From the NCBI GenBank assembly GCA_963700045.1, contig CAVOWK010000011.1, positions 124,001-188,000 of the forward strand: a stretch of DNA of 64,000 bases, in the 5' to 3' direction. The DNA is from RPQJ01 sp963700045. Its GTDB lineage: Bacteria > Pseudomonadota > Gammaproteobacteria > Steroidobacterales > Steroidobacteraceae. The position numbers and the translations under genes are program-made. How positions within the stretch are numbered: position 1 is the first letter of the stretch; each line of letters begins with the position of its first letter. The notes under the pieces were generated by a model. It did no database searches. It was not told where the DNA came from and saw nothing but the letters and a program-made list of their open reading frames with translations. Shown here piece by piece: positions 25,690 through 34,791 of this stretch.

Positions 25690-27168
25690 CTAATGCAAGT
25701 GGCGCGTCGCGGTCGAAGCCTTTGTTGCCCTTGCCGGGCCCTGGCGACGCTTCGGGGCGGCATGCTTGCCGACCTGCGGGGCCTTCTTGCCAGCGCTGGC
25801 CGGGCGTTGCGTGAGCGAATGCTGCAGTTCGACCAGCGCACGCATGGTCGCGTCGGCCAGTCGCTGCACGTCGGGGACTGCCTCGCGCAGTGCGATGAAC
25901 GTGACGTGCAGTTCATCGTCGTAGTTGCTGATCGTGATGTTGAGCACCTGGTGATGCGCGACGACGGACACCGGCAGCGCGAGTTCCACGGCAAGGCCGT
26001 TGAAATAGACCTTGCCCTCGAGACCGGCGGGGTTCGAGATCACCGCGTTGGCCAGCATCGGCAAGTCGCCGAGGTTCAGCGACTCGATCGCGCTGGCGAC
26101 GGCGTGCTCGAAGATCGAGTACATGAAGAGCGCGTCCGCGCCGATCGACTTGACCTCTTCCTTCACGAGCCGGGTCTCGGCCACGATGTCGGCGAGTCGC
26201 TCGGCGGGTGTGCCGCCGGGGCGGCCCATCGGCACCTGCAGGATCGTGATCCGGTTGCCGGCGCCGGGCCCTTCGTGCAGCGCCACGGGCATGTCGGCGA
26301 CGAGCGGTCGCTTGGTGTGCAAGCCGTGCTCCGCGAGGTAGCGGTTCAGCGCTATGTCGAGCACGGCGAGCAGCACGTCGTTGATCTTCGCGTTGCCGCG
26401 CTTCGCGACGGCACGCACCCGCGCGAGGGGCAGCGAGCAGTGAGCCATGACGCGGTTCGGCGACGGCGCCGCCTTGAGCACGTCGGGGGTTGCGACGAAG
26501 GGCGTGGCCATGCCCCGGCCGATCCCGAGGTCGCGACGGCCGACGTGCCACATCAACTTGACCAGATCGCCTGCGGTGCGGCCCGCCGCGATACCGGTGT
26601 GCAGCAGTTCGGTGGCGAGGCCGCCCTTGCGCGACGATTCCGCCGTGTGCGCGGCCCGGGGCAATCCCCGCCAGAACGCCTGCGGACTCCGCGCCGAGGC
26701 CGTGCGGGTCACTATGTTCTGGATGACCTTGATGAAGCCGATGCCGTCGATCAGCCCGTGGTGCGTCTTGAAGTAGAGGCCGACGCAGTTCCCGGCAAGC
26801 CCGTCGAAGACATGCACCTCCCACAGCGGGCGGCAGCGATCGAGACGCTTCGCGTGCAGCGCGCAGATCCGGTCGAGCAGGGCCTGGACGTCGCTGTCGT
26901 CGGGCAGATCGTGGCGGAACACCTGTTCCGCCGGGTCGATGTCATCGTCTTCCACGAGGACCGGCCAGCCGGCGAAGACGTTCTCGGCCAGGCGCTGGTT
27001 GAACGGAGGGCCGACAGGGCAGCGCAACATCCTGCGGACGAGTTCGTCCCCAGGGCGCCCCCGCGCCGACCTGCGGCCTTTCAATACGACGAGCAAGCCG
27101 ACATTCATCGGCCTCTGCTCGGTTTCGAGCAGGAAGAACGCCCGGTCCATCGGCGACATGCTTGGCAT
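25690..27168 (-). CDS. Wax ester synthase/diacylglycerol acyltransferase (WS/DGAT)
   Basis: A 492-residue bifunctional acyltransferase that esterifies fatty alcohols or diacylglycerol with acyl-CoA to give storage wax esters or triacylglycerol. The active-site motif HHGLIDG (136-142) and upstream PLWEVHV (114-120) are intact, and the NAVISNPAG segment of the C-terminal domain is present. ATG at 27168 (MPSMSPMDRAFFLLE) is chosen; the frame is open upstream but without protein-like sequence. The C-terminus is rich in Lys/Ala (HAAPKRRQGPARATK). With AlkB, alcohol dehydrogenases and an acyl-CoA synthetase nearby, it completes a route from alkane to storage lipid. Confidence 0.93.
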   Translation of the reverse strand: MPSMSPMDRAFFLLETEQRPMNVGLLVVLKGRRSARGRPGDELVRRMLRCPVGPPFNQRLAENVFAGWPVLVEDDDIDPAEQVFRHDLPDDSDVQALLDRICALHAKRLDRCRPLWEVHVFDGLAGNCVGLYFKTHHGLIDGIGFIKVIQNIVTRTASARSPQAFWRGLPRAAHTAESSRKGGLATELLHTGIAAGRTAGDLVKLMWHVGRRDLGIGRGMATPFVATPDVLKAAPSPNRVMAHCSLPLARVRAVAKRGNAKINDVLLAVLDIALNRYLAEHGLHTKRPLVADMPVALHEGPGAGNRITILQVPMGRPGGTPAERLADIVAETRLVKEEVKSIGADALFMYSIFEHAVASAIESLNLGDLPMLANAVISNPAGLEGKVYFNGLAVELALPVSVVAHHQVLNITISNYDDELHVTFIALREAVPDVQRLADATMRALVELQHSLTQRPASAGKKAPQVGKHAAPKRRQGPARATKASTATRHLH

Positions 27169-27248
27169 GACCCTAGCGTAGCGCGCGCCACGCAAAGCCA
27201 CATTTCGCTTATGGCTAGCTGCGCTGCAGCAATCCTGTGGCTGCCGGG

Positions 27249-27725
27249 CTAGACCGACGCCTTGAGGACCTTGAACTCGTCCGCGAGGTTCTGCTTGAGT
27301 TCGTCGCCCGCAAACGAGGCGATCAGGCCGCCGAGCAGCGGGATGCCGCTGGTGATGTCGAAGTCCCACTGCACCGAGCTGCCGCCCTTTTCGGGCTGCA
27401 GGGCCTTGGTGCCCACGATCTTCACCGGAACGCCCTTGATCTCGACGACGATGTCGGCTGAATAGCCGTCGCCATCCACCGCCCAGTCCTCGGTGTGCGA
27501 GACCTCGTTGGTCGACGGCACCAGCCGCTTGAGCGCCGCCGGCGGATTGGCCGGCATCTTGCGCGCGATCTTCAGCTTCACGTTCGGCGCGCGGCCTTCG
27601 CGCTTGATCTTGACGTCGGTCCCGGGGAGCTTGCCGTAGATCGCCTCCTGGCTCTTCTGCTCGGTGCAGAGCTTGAAGGCCGAACCGACGTCCGTCTTGA
27701 GCGAATGCCTGACCTGGATCTTCAT
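27249..27725 (-). CDS. DUF2505/SRPBCC-like protein
   Basis: A 158-residue cytoplasmic protein that matches the DUF2505 group of START/SRPBCC-fold proteins, which often bind hydrophobic ligands. It begins MKIQVRHSLKTDVGSAF, where the first helix follows a strand as in the fold, and ends with a long helix GGLIASFAGDELKQNLADEFKVL. It lies between ExoD (28 bases upstream) and the WS/DGAT gene (80 bases downstream). A lipid-carrier role would fit but is inference. Confidence 0.72.
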   Translation of the reverse strand: MKIQVRHSLKTDVGSAFKLCTEQKSQEAIYGKLPGTDVKIKREGRAPNVKLKIARKMPANPPAALKRLVPSTNEVSHTEDWAVDGDGYSADIVVEIKGVPVKIVGTKALQPEKGGSSVQWDFDITSGIPLLGGLIASFAGDELKQNLADEFKVLKASV

Positions 27726-27753
27726 GGTGTCGCGTTCCCGTGTTGCCTGCGGA

Positions 27754-28401
27754 CTAGATGCCCAGCCAATGGCGGACGAGCAAGGATACCGCCTTCACGA
27801 TGGCCATGATCACCCCCCAGGCGAGCACCAGCGCTGCGATGGTGGTCGCCAGGCCGGCCAGCGTGGCCTTGCCGTCCCGCTCCAGCAGGGCGAAGGCCAG
27901 GACGCAGATCGCGATGGCTGGACCCATGTTACCGAACGGCACTGGCAGGATCAGCACGATGCTGAGGATGGCGCAGACCAGGCCGATCAGCCGCTCGGCC
28001 AGCCCCGTGGCCAGTAGCGGCCAGCGTGGCTCGGACAGGCGTTCTGCGCGTCGAATCCAGGGGACCACCACGTTCATCACGCGGGCGAAGCCCTGCCGCG
28101 TGACCGTGGCCTCGACCACCGCGCGCGGCAACCACGGCAAGGCGAACCCGAGCATCAGCTGCAGCGACAGGAACAGCAGCGGGATGCCGAGCACGACCGA
28201 CACGCCCGGCGCGTTGACCGGCAGCGTGTTCGGTGCTGCGAACACGAACAGCAGCGCACCGAACGCACGGTCACCCATCGCATTGCGGACGTCGGCAATT
28301 GCAATCCGCTCCCGTGCTGGATCGTTGGCGATATCCGCGAGCATGGCCGACAGGCGCCGTGGCCGCCCCGGACCGGGCGGAGGATGGTGCGGGGAATTCA
28401 C
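27754..28401 (-). CDS. ExoD-like membrane protein
   Basis: A 215-residue inner-membrane protein of the ExoD family, named for an exopolysaccharide gene in rhizobia; the biochemical role is unclear. After a cytoplasmic segment (LSAMLADIANDP, then RIAIADVRNAMGDRAFGALLFVFAAPNTLP, the family core), hydrophobic helices follow at about 70-100 and 150-205. GTG at 28401 is chosen because it overlaps the stop of the upstream SDR gene as GTGA; the frame continues upstream only as antisense-type sequence. Confidence 0.8.
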   Translation of the reverse strand: MNSPHHPPPGPGRPRRLSAMLADIANDPARERIAIADVRNAMGDRAFGALLFVFAAPNTLPVNAPGVSVVLGIPLLFLSLQLMLGFALPWLPRAVVEATVTRQGFARVMNVVVPWIRRAERLSEPRWPLLATGLAERLIGLVCAILSIVLILPVPFGNMGPAIAICVLAFALLERDGKATLAGLATTIAALVLAWGVIMAIVKAVSLLVRHWLGI

Positions 28402-29207
28402 GGCGCCATCTCGCCTTGCAGTTTCCGCGCCATGATGCGTTCGTAGAGCGAGGGCGCCAGCCGGCTCACCCACCATGCGGTGCGCGCCGTGCGGCCGATC
28501 AACAGCAGGCGGCTGCTGCGTTCGGCGCCGCGAAACACACGGTCCGCGACATCGTCTGGCTGCAGCGGTCGCCCGACGACGACCTGTGCGTGCGTCGCTG
28601 CGCCGCCGTCCGGCCCGAGCGCGTTCCGGTCGATGCCGGTCGCGATGAACGACGGGCACACCATCATCACGTCGATGCCGTCGGGTGCGAGTTCCGTGCG
28701 CAGGCTCTCGAAGAATCCGTGCAGCGCGTGCTTGCTCGCCGCATACCCTGTGCGTGCGATCAACGGCGTGAAACCGGCGACGCTCGAGACGGCGATGATC
28801 AGGCCGCGCGCTTGTTGCAGTGCCGGCAGGGCGGGGCGCGTGAGGTTGATCGCGCCGAACAGGTTCACTTCGACGACGCGACGCAGGACCGCTGTCTCCG
28901 TCGCTGCGAAGGCGCTGCGGTGTGAAATGCCCGCATTGTTGACGAGCACGTCGATGCGGCCAAAGCGTGCAGCGGTTGCCTCGATGGCGGCCTGGCACGC
29001 ACTGGCGTCGGTGACGTCGCAGGAACAGGCGAGCGCTTCGAAACCGGCTTGCGCCAATTCACCCGCGACCGCTGCGACTGCGCCGGAGTCGCGATCCAAC
29101 GCGACGATGCTGGCACCGCCGCGAGCGAATCGAAACGCCAGCGCACGACCGAGCCCGCTGCCCGCGCCGCTCACCACCACGGTTGCACCGTCGAACGAGC
29201 GGCGCAT
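28398..29207 (-). CDS. Short-chain dehydrogenase/reductase
   Basis: A 269-residue classical SDR oxidoreductase using NAD(P)H. It has the Rossmann motif GAGSGLG (14-20), NNAG, the active-site serine in AVSSVAG and the YAASK catalytic Tyr/Lys pair. ATG at 29207 shares an ATGA overlap with the stop of the epimerase gene; its own stop overlaps the ExoD start. Such SDRs often reduce hydrophobic ketones or fatty aldehydes; the C-terminal part (SRLLLIGRTARTAWWVSRLAPSLYERIM) may associate with membrane. Confidence 0.88.
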   Translation of the reverse strand: MRRSFDGATVVVSGAGSGLGRALAFRFARGGASIVALDRDSGAVAAVAGELAQAGFEALACSCDVTDASACQAAIEATAARFGRIDVLVNNAGISHRSAFAATETAVLRRVVEVNLFGAINLTRPALPALQQARGLIIAVSSVAGFTPLIARTGYAASKHALHGFFESLRTELAPDGIDVMMVCPSFIATGIDRNALGPDGGAATHAQVVVGRPLQPDDVADRVFRGAERSSRLLLIGRTARTAWWVSRLAPSLYERIMARKLQGEMAP

Positions 29208-30188
29208 CAGGCCTGGCCTGCGCCGAGTCCGTGCGCGCGGCAGTAGAAGTCGAAGACTTCTCTCGACGTCTTGCGCGGCGTGTAGCCCAGTTCCTCCTTG
29301 AGCCGGCGGTTGTCGAGCACGGGCCGGTAACGCAGGAAATCGACCTGTTCGGGACCGTAGCGGGTGAGTCCAAGCGGGTGCAGCGTCGCGAGCACCGCGC
29401 GCAGCAGGGACGGCGGCAACGTCAGGCACTTCTTGCCGAGGCGGCCGGCGATCTCCTGAATGCTGAGCGCCCCGTCGCCCGCGACGTTGTAGATGCCGGC
29501 TGCGCCGGTGCGCAGCGCGTGCTCGATCGCGCCGACCACGTCCTGGTCCCAGATGAAGACGAACGGGCTGCGCGCGCCGCGCAGCGCGATGATCCGGGGC
29601 TTGTCGAACATTGCCGTGATCTGGTTACGCGTTGTCTCGCCCAGGATCGTGCCGACGCGGAAGACGACCTGGCGGAGTTCCGGATGCTCGCGCCGGTACA
29701 CGCACAGCATTTCCTCCACCAGCCGCTTGTGGTGCGAGTAGGCGAAGGCTTCGTTGCCGCGCACCGGGATCGTCTTCGCTGAGCCACTCAGGGTTGTCGG
29801 CGTGGTAGCCATACGCCGCGCCGCTCGAGGTGACGATGATTTGCCGGACGCCCGAGGCCACGCACGCCTCGAGCACGTTCTGCGTCCCCAGTACATCGAC
29901 GGCGTACTCGAGCTCGCGGTTGGATCTGGCGCCCGGCGTGACGATCGCCGCCAGGTGCACGACGGAGTCGATGGCGCGGGCGGTGAGCAGCGGCGCGAGG
30001 CCCGGCGATCGCACGTCGTGCAAGACGTACTCGACGCCCGGCAGCCGCGACTGCGCCGGCGCTTCACGCACATCACTCGCGACGAGGACGTCGATCTCAC
30101 CGGACTGCAGGCGTGGCCCGAGCGCCTTGAGCAGCGTGCTGCCGAGGTAGCCCGCGCCGCCCGTGACGAAGATGCGCCGGCCACTCAT
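29207..30188 (-). pseudogene. NAD-dependent epimerase/dehydratase, one frameshift
   Basis: An extended SDR of about 326 residues once repaired. The N-terminus MSGRRIFVTGGAGYLG gives the NAD-binding motif, followed by TSSGAAYG and the YSHHK catalytic motif. The frame breaks in the G-run 29766-29768 (CCC on the coding strand): removing one base joins LSEDDP to VRGNEAFAYSHHK, and length is 3n+1. Translation as given would end in out-of-frame sequence. Its ATG overlaps the BASS transporter stop and its stop overlaps the SDR start. It could act on a sugar nucleotide or, like 3-beta-hydroxysteroid dehydrogenase relatives, a lipid alcohol. Confidence 0.82.
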
Positions 30189-31108
30189 GCGGTGGCCCCG
30201 GCAGGCAGCGGCGTCGGCGGGTGCCGGCGCCACCAGGCGGCGAGCGACGTGCCCACGACGATGTGCCAGATGCCCCACCACGCGGCCACGATCGCCATGC
30301 CGCCCAGGCCGCCGAAGAAGTTGAACACCAGCACCAGGCCGAACCCGGAGTTCTGGATGCCCACTTCGAGCGCGACTGCGCGCCGGTCGGCCTCGGGCAG
30401 GCGCGCGGCCCTGGCCGTCAGATAGCCGGTGAGCAGCGCGAAAGCGTTCAGCAGGAAGACGAACAGCACGACCCGTTCGACGTACTTGAGGAAGAAGTCC
30501 CAGTTTACGACCAGCGCGCCGACCACGAAGACCGCGAAGAACACCAGGGACAGCGCGCGGAACGGGCCGCGGATGCGTTGCGCCAGCGCGGGCCAGCGGT
30601 GCGCCGTGAACATGCCGAGCGCGGTCGGGATCGCGAGCAGCACGACGATCGTGCCGAAGACTTCCCACGGGCTCAGCGTCACCGCATGCAGAATCGGCCG
30701 CGTGTAGGGGTTCAGCTCACCCCAGAAAGACAGATTGAACGGCGTGAAGACGATCGAGCCGAGCATCGAGAACGCGGCGATCGTGACGGACAGCGCCGTA
30801 TTGCCGTGACCGTAGTTGACGAGGAAGTTCGAGATGTTGCCGCTCGGGCACGAGGCGACGAGGATCATGCCGAGCGCGATGCTCGGTGCCGGCTTCAGCA
30901 CCATCGTGAGCGCGAATGCGACCGCCGGCAGCAGCACCGAGTGAGCGAACAGACCGATCAGCGTCCCGCGCGGCGAAGTCAGGATGCCCTTGAAGTCCGC
31001 GACGCGCATGTCGAGCGCGACGCCGAACAGCACGAACGCCAGGATGACGTCGAGCGCGACCAGCGATTCCGGGCTGAAGTGCAGCCGGACCGCATCGAGC
31101 TCGTTCAT
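30185..31108 (-). CDS. Bile acid:sodium symporter (BASS) family transporter
   Basis: A 307-residue inner-membrane protein with about nine to ten hydrophobic helices. The family core VASCPSGNISNFLVNYGHGNTALSV and the later GIQNSGFGLVL correspond to the crossover helices that bind sodium and substrate. BASS proteins carry organic anions such as bile acids, pyruvate or pantoate. ATG at 31108 overlaps the stop of the TPP enzyme gene, so the two are translationally coupled, and the transporter may supply or export that enzyme's substrate. Confidence 0.88.
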   Translation of the reverse strand: MNELDAVRLHFSPESLVALDVILAFVLFGVALDMRVADFKGILTSPRGTLIGLFAHSVLLPAVAFALTMVLKPAPSIALGMILVASCPSGNISNFLVNYGHGNTALSVTIAAFSMLGSIVFTPFNLSFWGELNPYTRPILHAVTLSPWEVFGTIVVLLAIPTALGMFTAHRWPALAQRIRGPFRALSLVFFAVFVVGALVVNWDFFLKYVERVVLFVFLLNAFALLTGYLTARAARLPEADRRAVALEVGIQNSGFGLVLVFNFFGGLGGMAIVAAWWGIWHIVVGTSLAAWWRRHPPTPLPAGATA

Positions 31109-32859
31109 TTGCCCTTGGGCTCGAGGTGCATGTCCTTGAAGTACATGAGCCCCGGCGCCCACATGTGCTTGACTGGGTCGACGTCTACGTGGATCACGGC
31201 TGGGCCGCCGGCCGCCAGCGCACGTTCGATCGCGGGTCGCAGTTCGCGCGGATCGGCCACGCGTTCGCCGTGGGCTCCCATCGACTCGGCCAGCTTGTCG
31301 AAGCAGATCTCGCCGAGGTCGGCCTTGATCGTCTCGTCAGGCCCGAGCGACTTCCTGATCAGGGTCTTGATCGGCTTGAGCGCGAACTGCTGGTTCATCT
31401 TCACCATGCCCCACTGCTTGTCGCAGAGCACGAGGAAGATCACCTGCAGGCCATTGCGCACCGCGGTCTCGATCTCCTGCGGATGGAACCCCATTGCGCC
31501 GTCGCCGATGATGCAGCAGACAGGCTTGTCCGGCCGCGCCACGGCCGCACCGGTGGCCTGCGCCACGCCGGCGCCGAGCATGCCGAACTTGAACGTCGAG
31601 AGCAGCGTGTTCGGCACGCGCATCTCGTGGAAGAACATCGCCCACACCGCCGTGTTGCCACCGTCGGCGACGAGCGTGGTGCCTTCCGGGAAGACCTGCT
31701 GGCAGACGTGCGCGACGTGCGCCGGGTTCATGGGCACGGCCATGTCCTGCAGTTTCTCGTCGAGTTTCGCGCGCTCGCTGCGGATGATCTCGTGGTATCT
31801 CGCGACCTGGCGCCGGCGTGAGTCGAGGTTCATGCGAGCCTTGCGACTCTCGAGTTCGGTGGCCAGCGCAGCCAGGAACAGCCTGGCGTCTGCGATCACG
31901 GCGAGCGCCGCAGGCTTGTTGGCGCCGAGGACGTGACCGTCGATGTCGACCTGGATCATCTTCTGCTCGGACGGGTGCCGCCAGTTCGGTGCCTTGCCCC
32001 ACCAGTCGGTTTCGCCGAGGCGCGAACCCACGACCAGCACGACGTCGGCGTCGTTGCGAACCTGGTTGTTGAGCTTGATCAGCGCCATCGGGATGGCGAG
32101 CGGATTCGTCTCGGGCAGCACGCCGCGGCCGGCCCAGCTGGTCGTCACCGGTGCGTGCAGCGCCTCGGCCACGCGACGCAGTTCGTCGTAGGCCGCCGCA
32201 TGGATCACGCCGCTGCCGGCATGGATGATCGGCAAATCGGCTGCGGCCAGCATGTCGGCAGCCTGCGCGACCTGGTCTGGCGCCGGCACGATGGCGTGCG
32301 TGTTGCGGAACTGCTGCGGCTGCCAGATGGCGACGTCCGCCTTCACCTTGCCGTTCATGATCGTTTCCGGCACGTCGAGGTGCACGACGCCCGGTCGTCC
32401 TTCCCAGCAGTTGCGAATCGCGGTGCGGCCGAGTTCGGCGACGCGATCGAACGAAACGACCGCGTTGCTCCACTTCGCGAAGTGCTTGATCGCGCCGACC
32501 TGGTCGAATGCCTGGTAGGCACCGCCGCGGTCGGGGTAGACGATCTGCGGACGGCGGCAGCTCGTGATCGCGAGCACGCGATTGCCTTCCGCGTTCTCGA
32601 CCACGAGTCCCGGCAGCAGGTTTGCGACGCCGGGACCGTTGCTGGCCATGCAGACGCCGAGCCTGCCGGTCAGTCGTGCATAGGCGCCGGCCATGTGTGC
32701 CGCGCAGGATTCGTGCCGCGGCGTGACGATCTCGATTCCCAGTTTGTGCAGGTTCGAGTAGAAGCCGAAGTACGTGCCGTCGATGATGCCGAAGACTTTC
32801 TCGACACCTTCTGCCTGCAGCATGCGCGCAAGCACTTCACCGCCGCTGGTTTCACTCAT
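31105..32859 (-). CDS. Thiamine-diphosphate-dependent acetolactate synthase-like enzyme
   Basis: A 584-residue three-domain ThDP enzyme. Glu50 in VTPRHESCAAHMAGAYAR is the cofactor-activating glutamate. The C-terminal ThDP/Mg motif runs GDGAMGFHPQEIETAVRNGL, then VLCDKQWGM (Asp in place of the usual Asn). It is close in layout to acetolactate synthase, oxalyl-CoA decarboxylase and 2-hydroxyacyl-CoA lyase, but key substrate residues cannot be judged by eye. It has no IlvN neighbour, so branched-chain biosynthesis is unlikely. It leads a five-gene set joined by 4-base overlaps (transporter, epimerase, SDR, ExoD). ATG at 32859 (MSETSGG) follows a GAGAGGACGAGG ribosome site. Confidence 0.88.
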   Translation of the reverse strand: MSETSGGEVLARMLQAEGVEKVFGIIDGTYFGFYSNLHKLGIEIVTPRHESCAAHMAGAYARLTGRLGVCMASNGPGVANLLPGLVVENAEGNRVLAITSCRRPQIVYPDRGGAYQAFDQVGAIKHFAKWSNAVVSFDRVAELGRTAIRNCWEGRPGVVHLDVPETIMNGKVKADVAIWQPQQFRNTHAIVPAPDQVAQAADMLAAADLPIIHAGSGVIHAAAYDELRRVAEALHAPVTTSWAGRGVLPETNPLAIPMALIKLNNQVRNDADVVLVVGSRLGETDWWGKAPNWRHPSEQKMIQVDIDGHVLGANKPAALAVIADARLFLAALATELESRKARMNLDSRRRQVARYHEIIRSERAKLDEKLQDMAVPMNPAHVAHVCQQVFPEGTTLVADGGNTAVWAMFFHEMRVPNTLLSTFKFGMLGAGVAQATGAAVARPDKPVCCIIGDGAMGFHPQEIETAVRNGLQVIFLVLCDKQWGMVKMNQQFALKPIKTLIRKSLGPDETIKADLGEICFDKLAESMGAHGERVADPRELRPAIERALAAGGPAVIHVDVDPVKHMWAPGLMYFKDMHLEPKGK

Positions 32860-33002
32860 GGTCCTCGTCCTCTCCCCGCCAGGCACCGGTCGTGATGGCC
32901 GGCTCGCTGTTTTCCGGCACTATAGCGCGGCCGACCGGGCAATGGCCCAGGCGCCCGACTGTTCGCAGAGTGGCTGCGGTTTTCCACGATGAACCGGAAC
33001 TG

Positions 33003-33827
33003 ATGGAAGCGTACGCAAGCTGGTTGCCCGTCATCGCCGCACTCGTCGCTGCAGGCGCGGCGGGCGGGTTGATCGCGGGACTGCTCGGAGTCGGGGGCGG
33101 CATCGTGCTGGTGCCGGCGCTCGACCTGGCCCTCGGCGCTGCCGGTGTCGATCGCGCCGTTTCGCTGCATGTCGCCGTGGCGACGTCCATGGCGACGATA
33201 GTGCCCACGGCCCTTTCCTCGTCGCGTGCCCATGCAAGTCGCAATTCCGTCGACTTCGCACTCGTGAAGCGTTGGGCCATACCGATCGTCGTCGGTGCGC
33301 TCGCGGGCTCGCTCGCCGCGTCACGCGTGAACGGCAAGGTGCTCGCCGCACTCTTCGGTGCGGTGGCGTTGTTGTCCGCGCTCAAGATGCTGCTGCCGCT
33401 CGATCGCGTCGTGCTGCGGCCGTCGCTGCCGGGCGGCACCGCCGGAGCGCTGATCCCGGCGTTCATCGGCGCGATCTCCGCGATGATGGGGATCGGCGGC
33501 GGCACGTTGAGCGTGCCCACCATGACGTTGTGCGGCGAGCCGGTGCACAGGGCGGTGGGTACCGCGGCGCTGCTGGGCTTGTGGATTGCGTTACCGGCGA
33601 CAGCGGGTTACCTGTTGGCTCGTCCCACCGAGGCCGCTGCGCTGCCGCCGTTGACGATCGGCTACGTCAGCCTGGTCGGCTTCGCGTTGGTTGCGCCAAT
33701 CTCGTGGCTGGTCGCGCCGCTGGGTGCAAAGCTCGCGCACTCGCTCGATCGGCGGAAGCTGTCCGCGGCTTTCGGCGCTTTCCTGTTGATCGTCGCGACG
33801 CGGATGCTGTATCGCGTTCTGGCGTGA
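33003..33827 (+). CDS. TauE/SafE family sulfite/organosulfonate exporter
   Basis: A 274-residue inner-membrane permease with about eight helices. The duplicated family motif GLLGVGGGIVLVPAL (N-terminal) and AMMGIGGGTLSVPTMTLCG (C-terminal) is clear. ATG at 33003 directly follows GGAACTG; the frame is open 37 codons further upstream but with no protein-like sequence. It is divergent from the TPP enzyme gene. Substrates in this family include sulfite, sulfoacetate and taurine-derived anions; none is indicated here. Confidence 0.88.
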   Translation: MEAYASWLPVIAALVAAGAAGGLIAGLLGVGGGIVLVPALDLALGAAGVDRAVSLHVAVATSMATIVPTALSSSRAHASRNSVDFALVKRWAIPIVVGALAGSLAASRVNGKVLAALFGAVALLSALKMLLPLDRVVLRPSLPGGTAGALIPAFIGAISAMMGIGGGTLSVPTMTLCGEPVHRAVGTAALLGLWIALPATAGYLLARPTEAAALPPLTIGYVSLVGFALVAPISWLVAPLGAKLAHSLDRRKLSAAFGAFLLIVATRMLYRVLA

Positions 33828-33963
33828 CGGCGGGGTTCGGCGTCCGTTCACCGCACAGCGTCATCGACTCGACGCAAACACAGTCTGCGAGTCATGACAC
33901 GCCGCCGTTCGGGGCTAGCATCGCCAGCTTCGGAAGACTGGCAGGACCGGCGGGGGGCGAGCG

Positions 33964-34749
33964 ATGAACGCACTTCGAGTCCTGATGATCTGCGCGGCAG
34001 TTTCGTGGCCGGTCGCTCATGCGGCCGATCCGGTGGACGCAGCCGTCGCCAGTGGTGCCGCGGTCGCCGCAGCCATTGCCAGCCCCGATCGCCCCAAGGC
34101 CGATCTCGAACGGGACGCCGTCGCCAAGCCGGCCGAAGTGTTGGCATTCATGGGTGTCGCGCCCGGCATGCGGGTGGCCGACATGTTCTCGGCCAGCGGC
34201 TATTACACCGAACTCCTCGCCCGTACGGTCGGCGTGAAGGGCCAGGTGATCGCCTACAACAACCCGCCGTATGCGAAGTTCGCGGAGAAGGGCATCGCCA
34301 AGCGCTACGCCGACGGACGGCTCGGCAATGTGCAGCAGATCACGGCCGAAGTGGGTGACTTGCAGCTGGCGCCGGCATCGATCGATGCCGCGCTGTTCGT
34401 GATGAGCTACCACGACGCGTACTGGCGTCCGGAGGACGGCTCCTGGAACAAGACCGACCCGGACGAACTGCTCAAGCGGCTCTTCGCCGGGCTCAAGCCG
34501 GGTGGCGTGGTCGTCGTGCAGGATCACGTCGCCAATCCCGGCGGTGACGCCGCCAAGGTCGTGGACACGCTGCACCGGATCGATCCGGCGCTCGTGAAGC
34601 GGGACTTTGCCGAGGCCGGGTTCGTCCTCGACGGCGAGAGCAAGGTGCTGGCGCACCCCGCAGACGACCACACCAAGCTCGTGTTCGACGAGTCCATCCG
34701 CGGCAAGACGGACCAGTTCATCTACCGCTTCCGCAAGCCGATCCCCTAA
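33964..34749 (+). CDS. Exported methyltransferase-like protein (COG4798-like)
   Basis: A 261-residue protein with a class I methyltransferase fold preceded by a signal peptide (MNALRVLMICAAVSWPVAHA, residues 1-20). The motif I region reads MRVADMFSASGYYTELLA, where the usual glycine-rich loop is altered to SASG. Later features are AYNNPPYAKF, SIDAALFVMSYHD, and FAGLKPGGVVVVQDH, the strand 5 region. Export is odd because SAM is cytoplasmic; this type is known as COG4798. It may bind another ligand. A related exported protein is at 46591. A small hairpin separates it from the sulfotransferase-like gene. Confidence 0.78.
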   Translation: MNALRVLMICAAVSWPVAHAADPVDAAVASGAAVAAAIASPDRPKADLERDAVAKPAEVLAFMGVAPGMRVADMFSASGYYTELLARTVGVKGQVIAYNNPPYAKFAEKGIAKRYADGRLGNVQQITAEVGDLQLAPASIDAALFVMSYHDAYWRPEDGSWNKTDPDELLKRLFAGLKPGGVVVVQDHVANPGGDAAKVVDTLHRIDPALVKRDFAEAGFVLDGESKVLAHPADDHTKLVFDESIRGKTDQFIYRFRKPIP

Positions 34750-34757
34750 GATGCCCG

Positions 34758-34777
34758 CGCGCGGCCGTGGCCGCGCG
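34758..34777 (+). terminator. GC hairpin between methyltransferase-like and sulfotransferase-like genes
   Basis: A perfect 9-bp stem CGCGCGGCC / GGCCGCGCG with a 2-base GT centre lies 9 bases after the stop and 14 bases before the next start. No T-run follows, so attenuation or processing is as likely as termination. Confidence 0.4.
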
Positions 34778-34791
34778 TCAGGCTGGATGCA

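Noticed and set aside
31105..32859. Naming the TPP enzyme ilvB
   Set aside because: No regulatory-subunit gene is adjacent and the ThDP motif has Asp (CDKQWG) where acetolactate synthases usually have Asn; the neighbours do not fit branched-chain synthesis.
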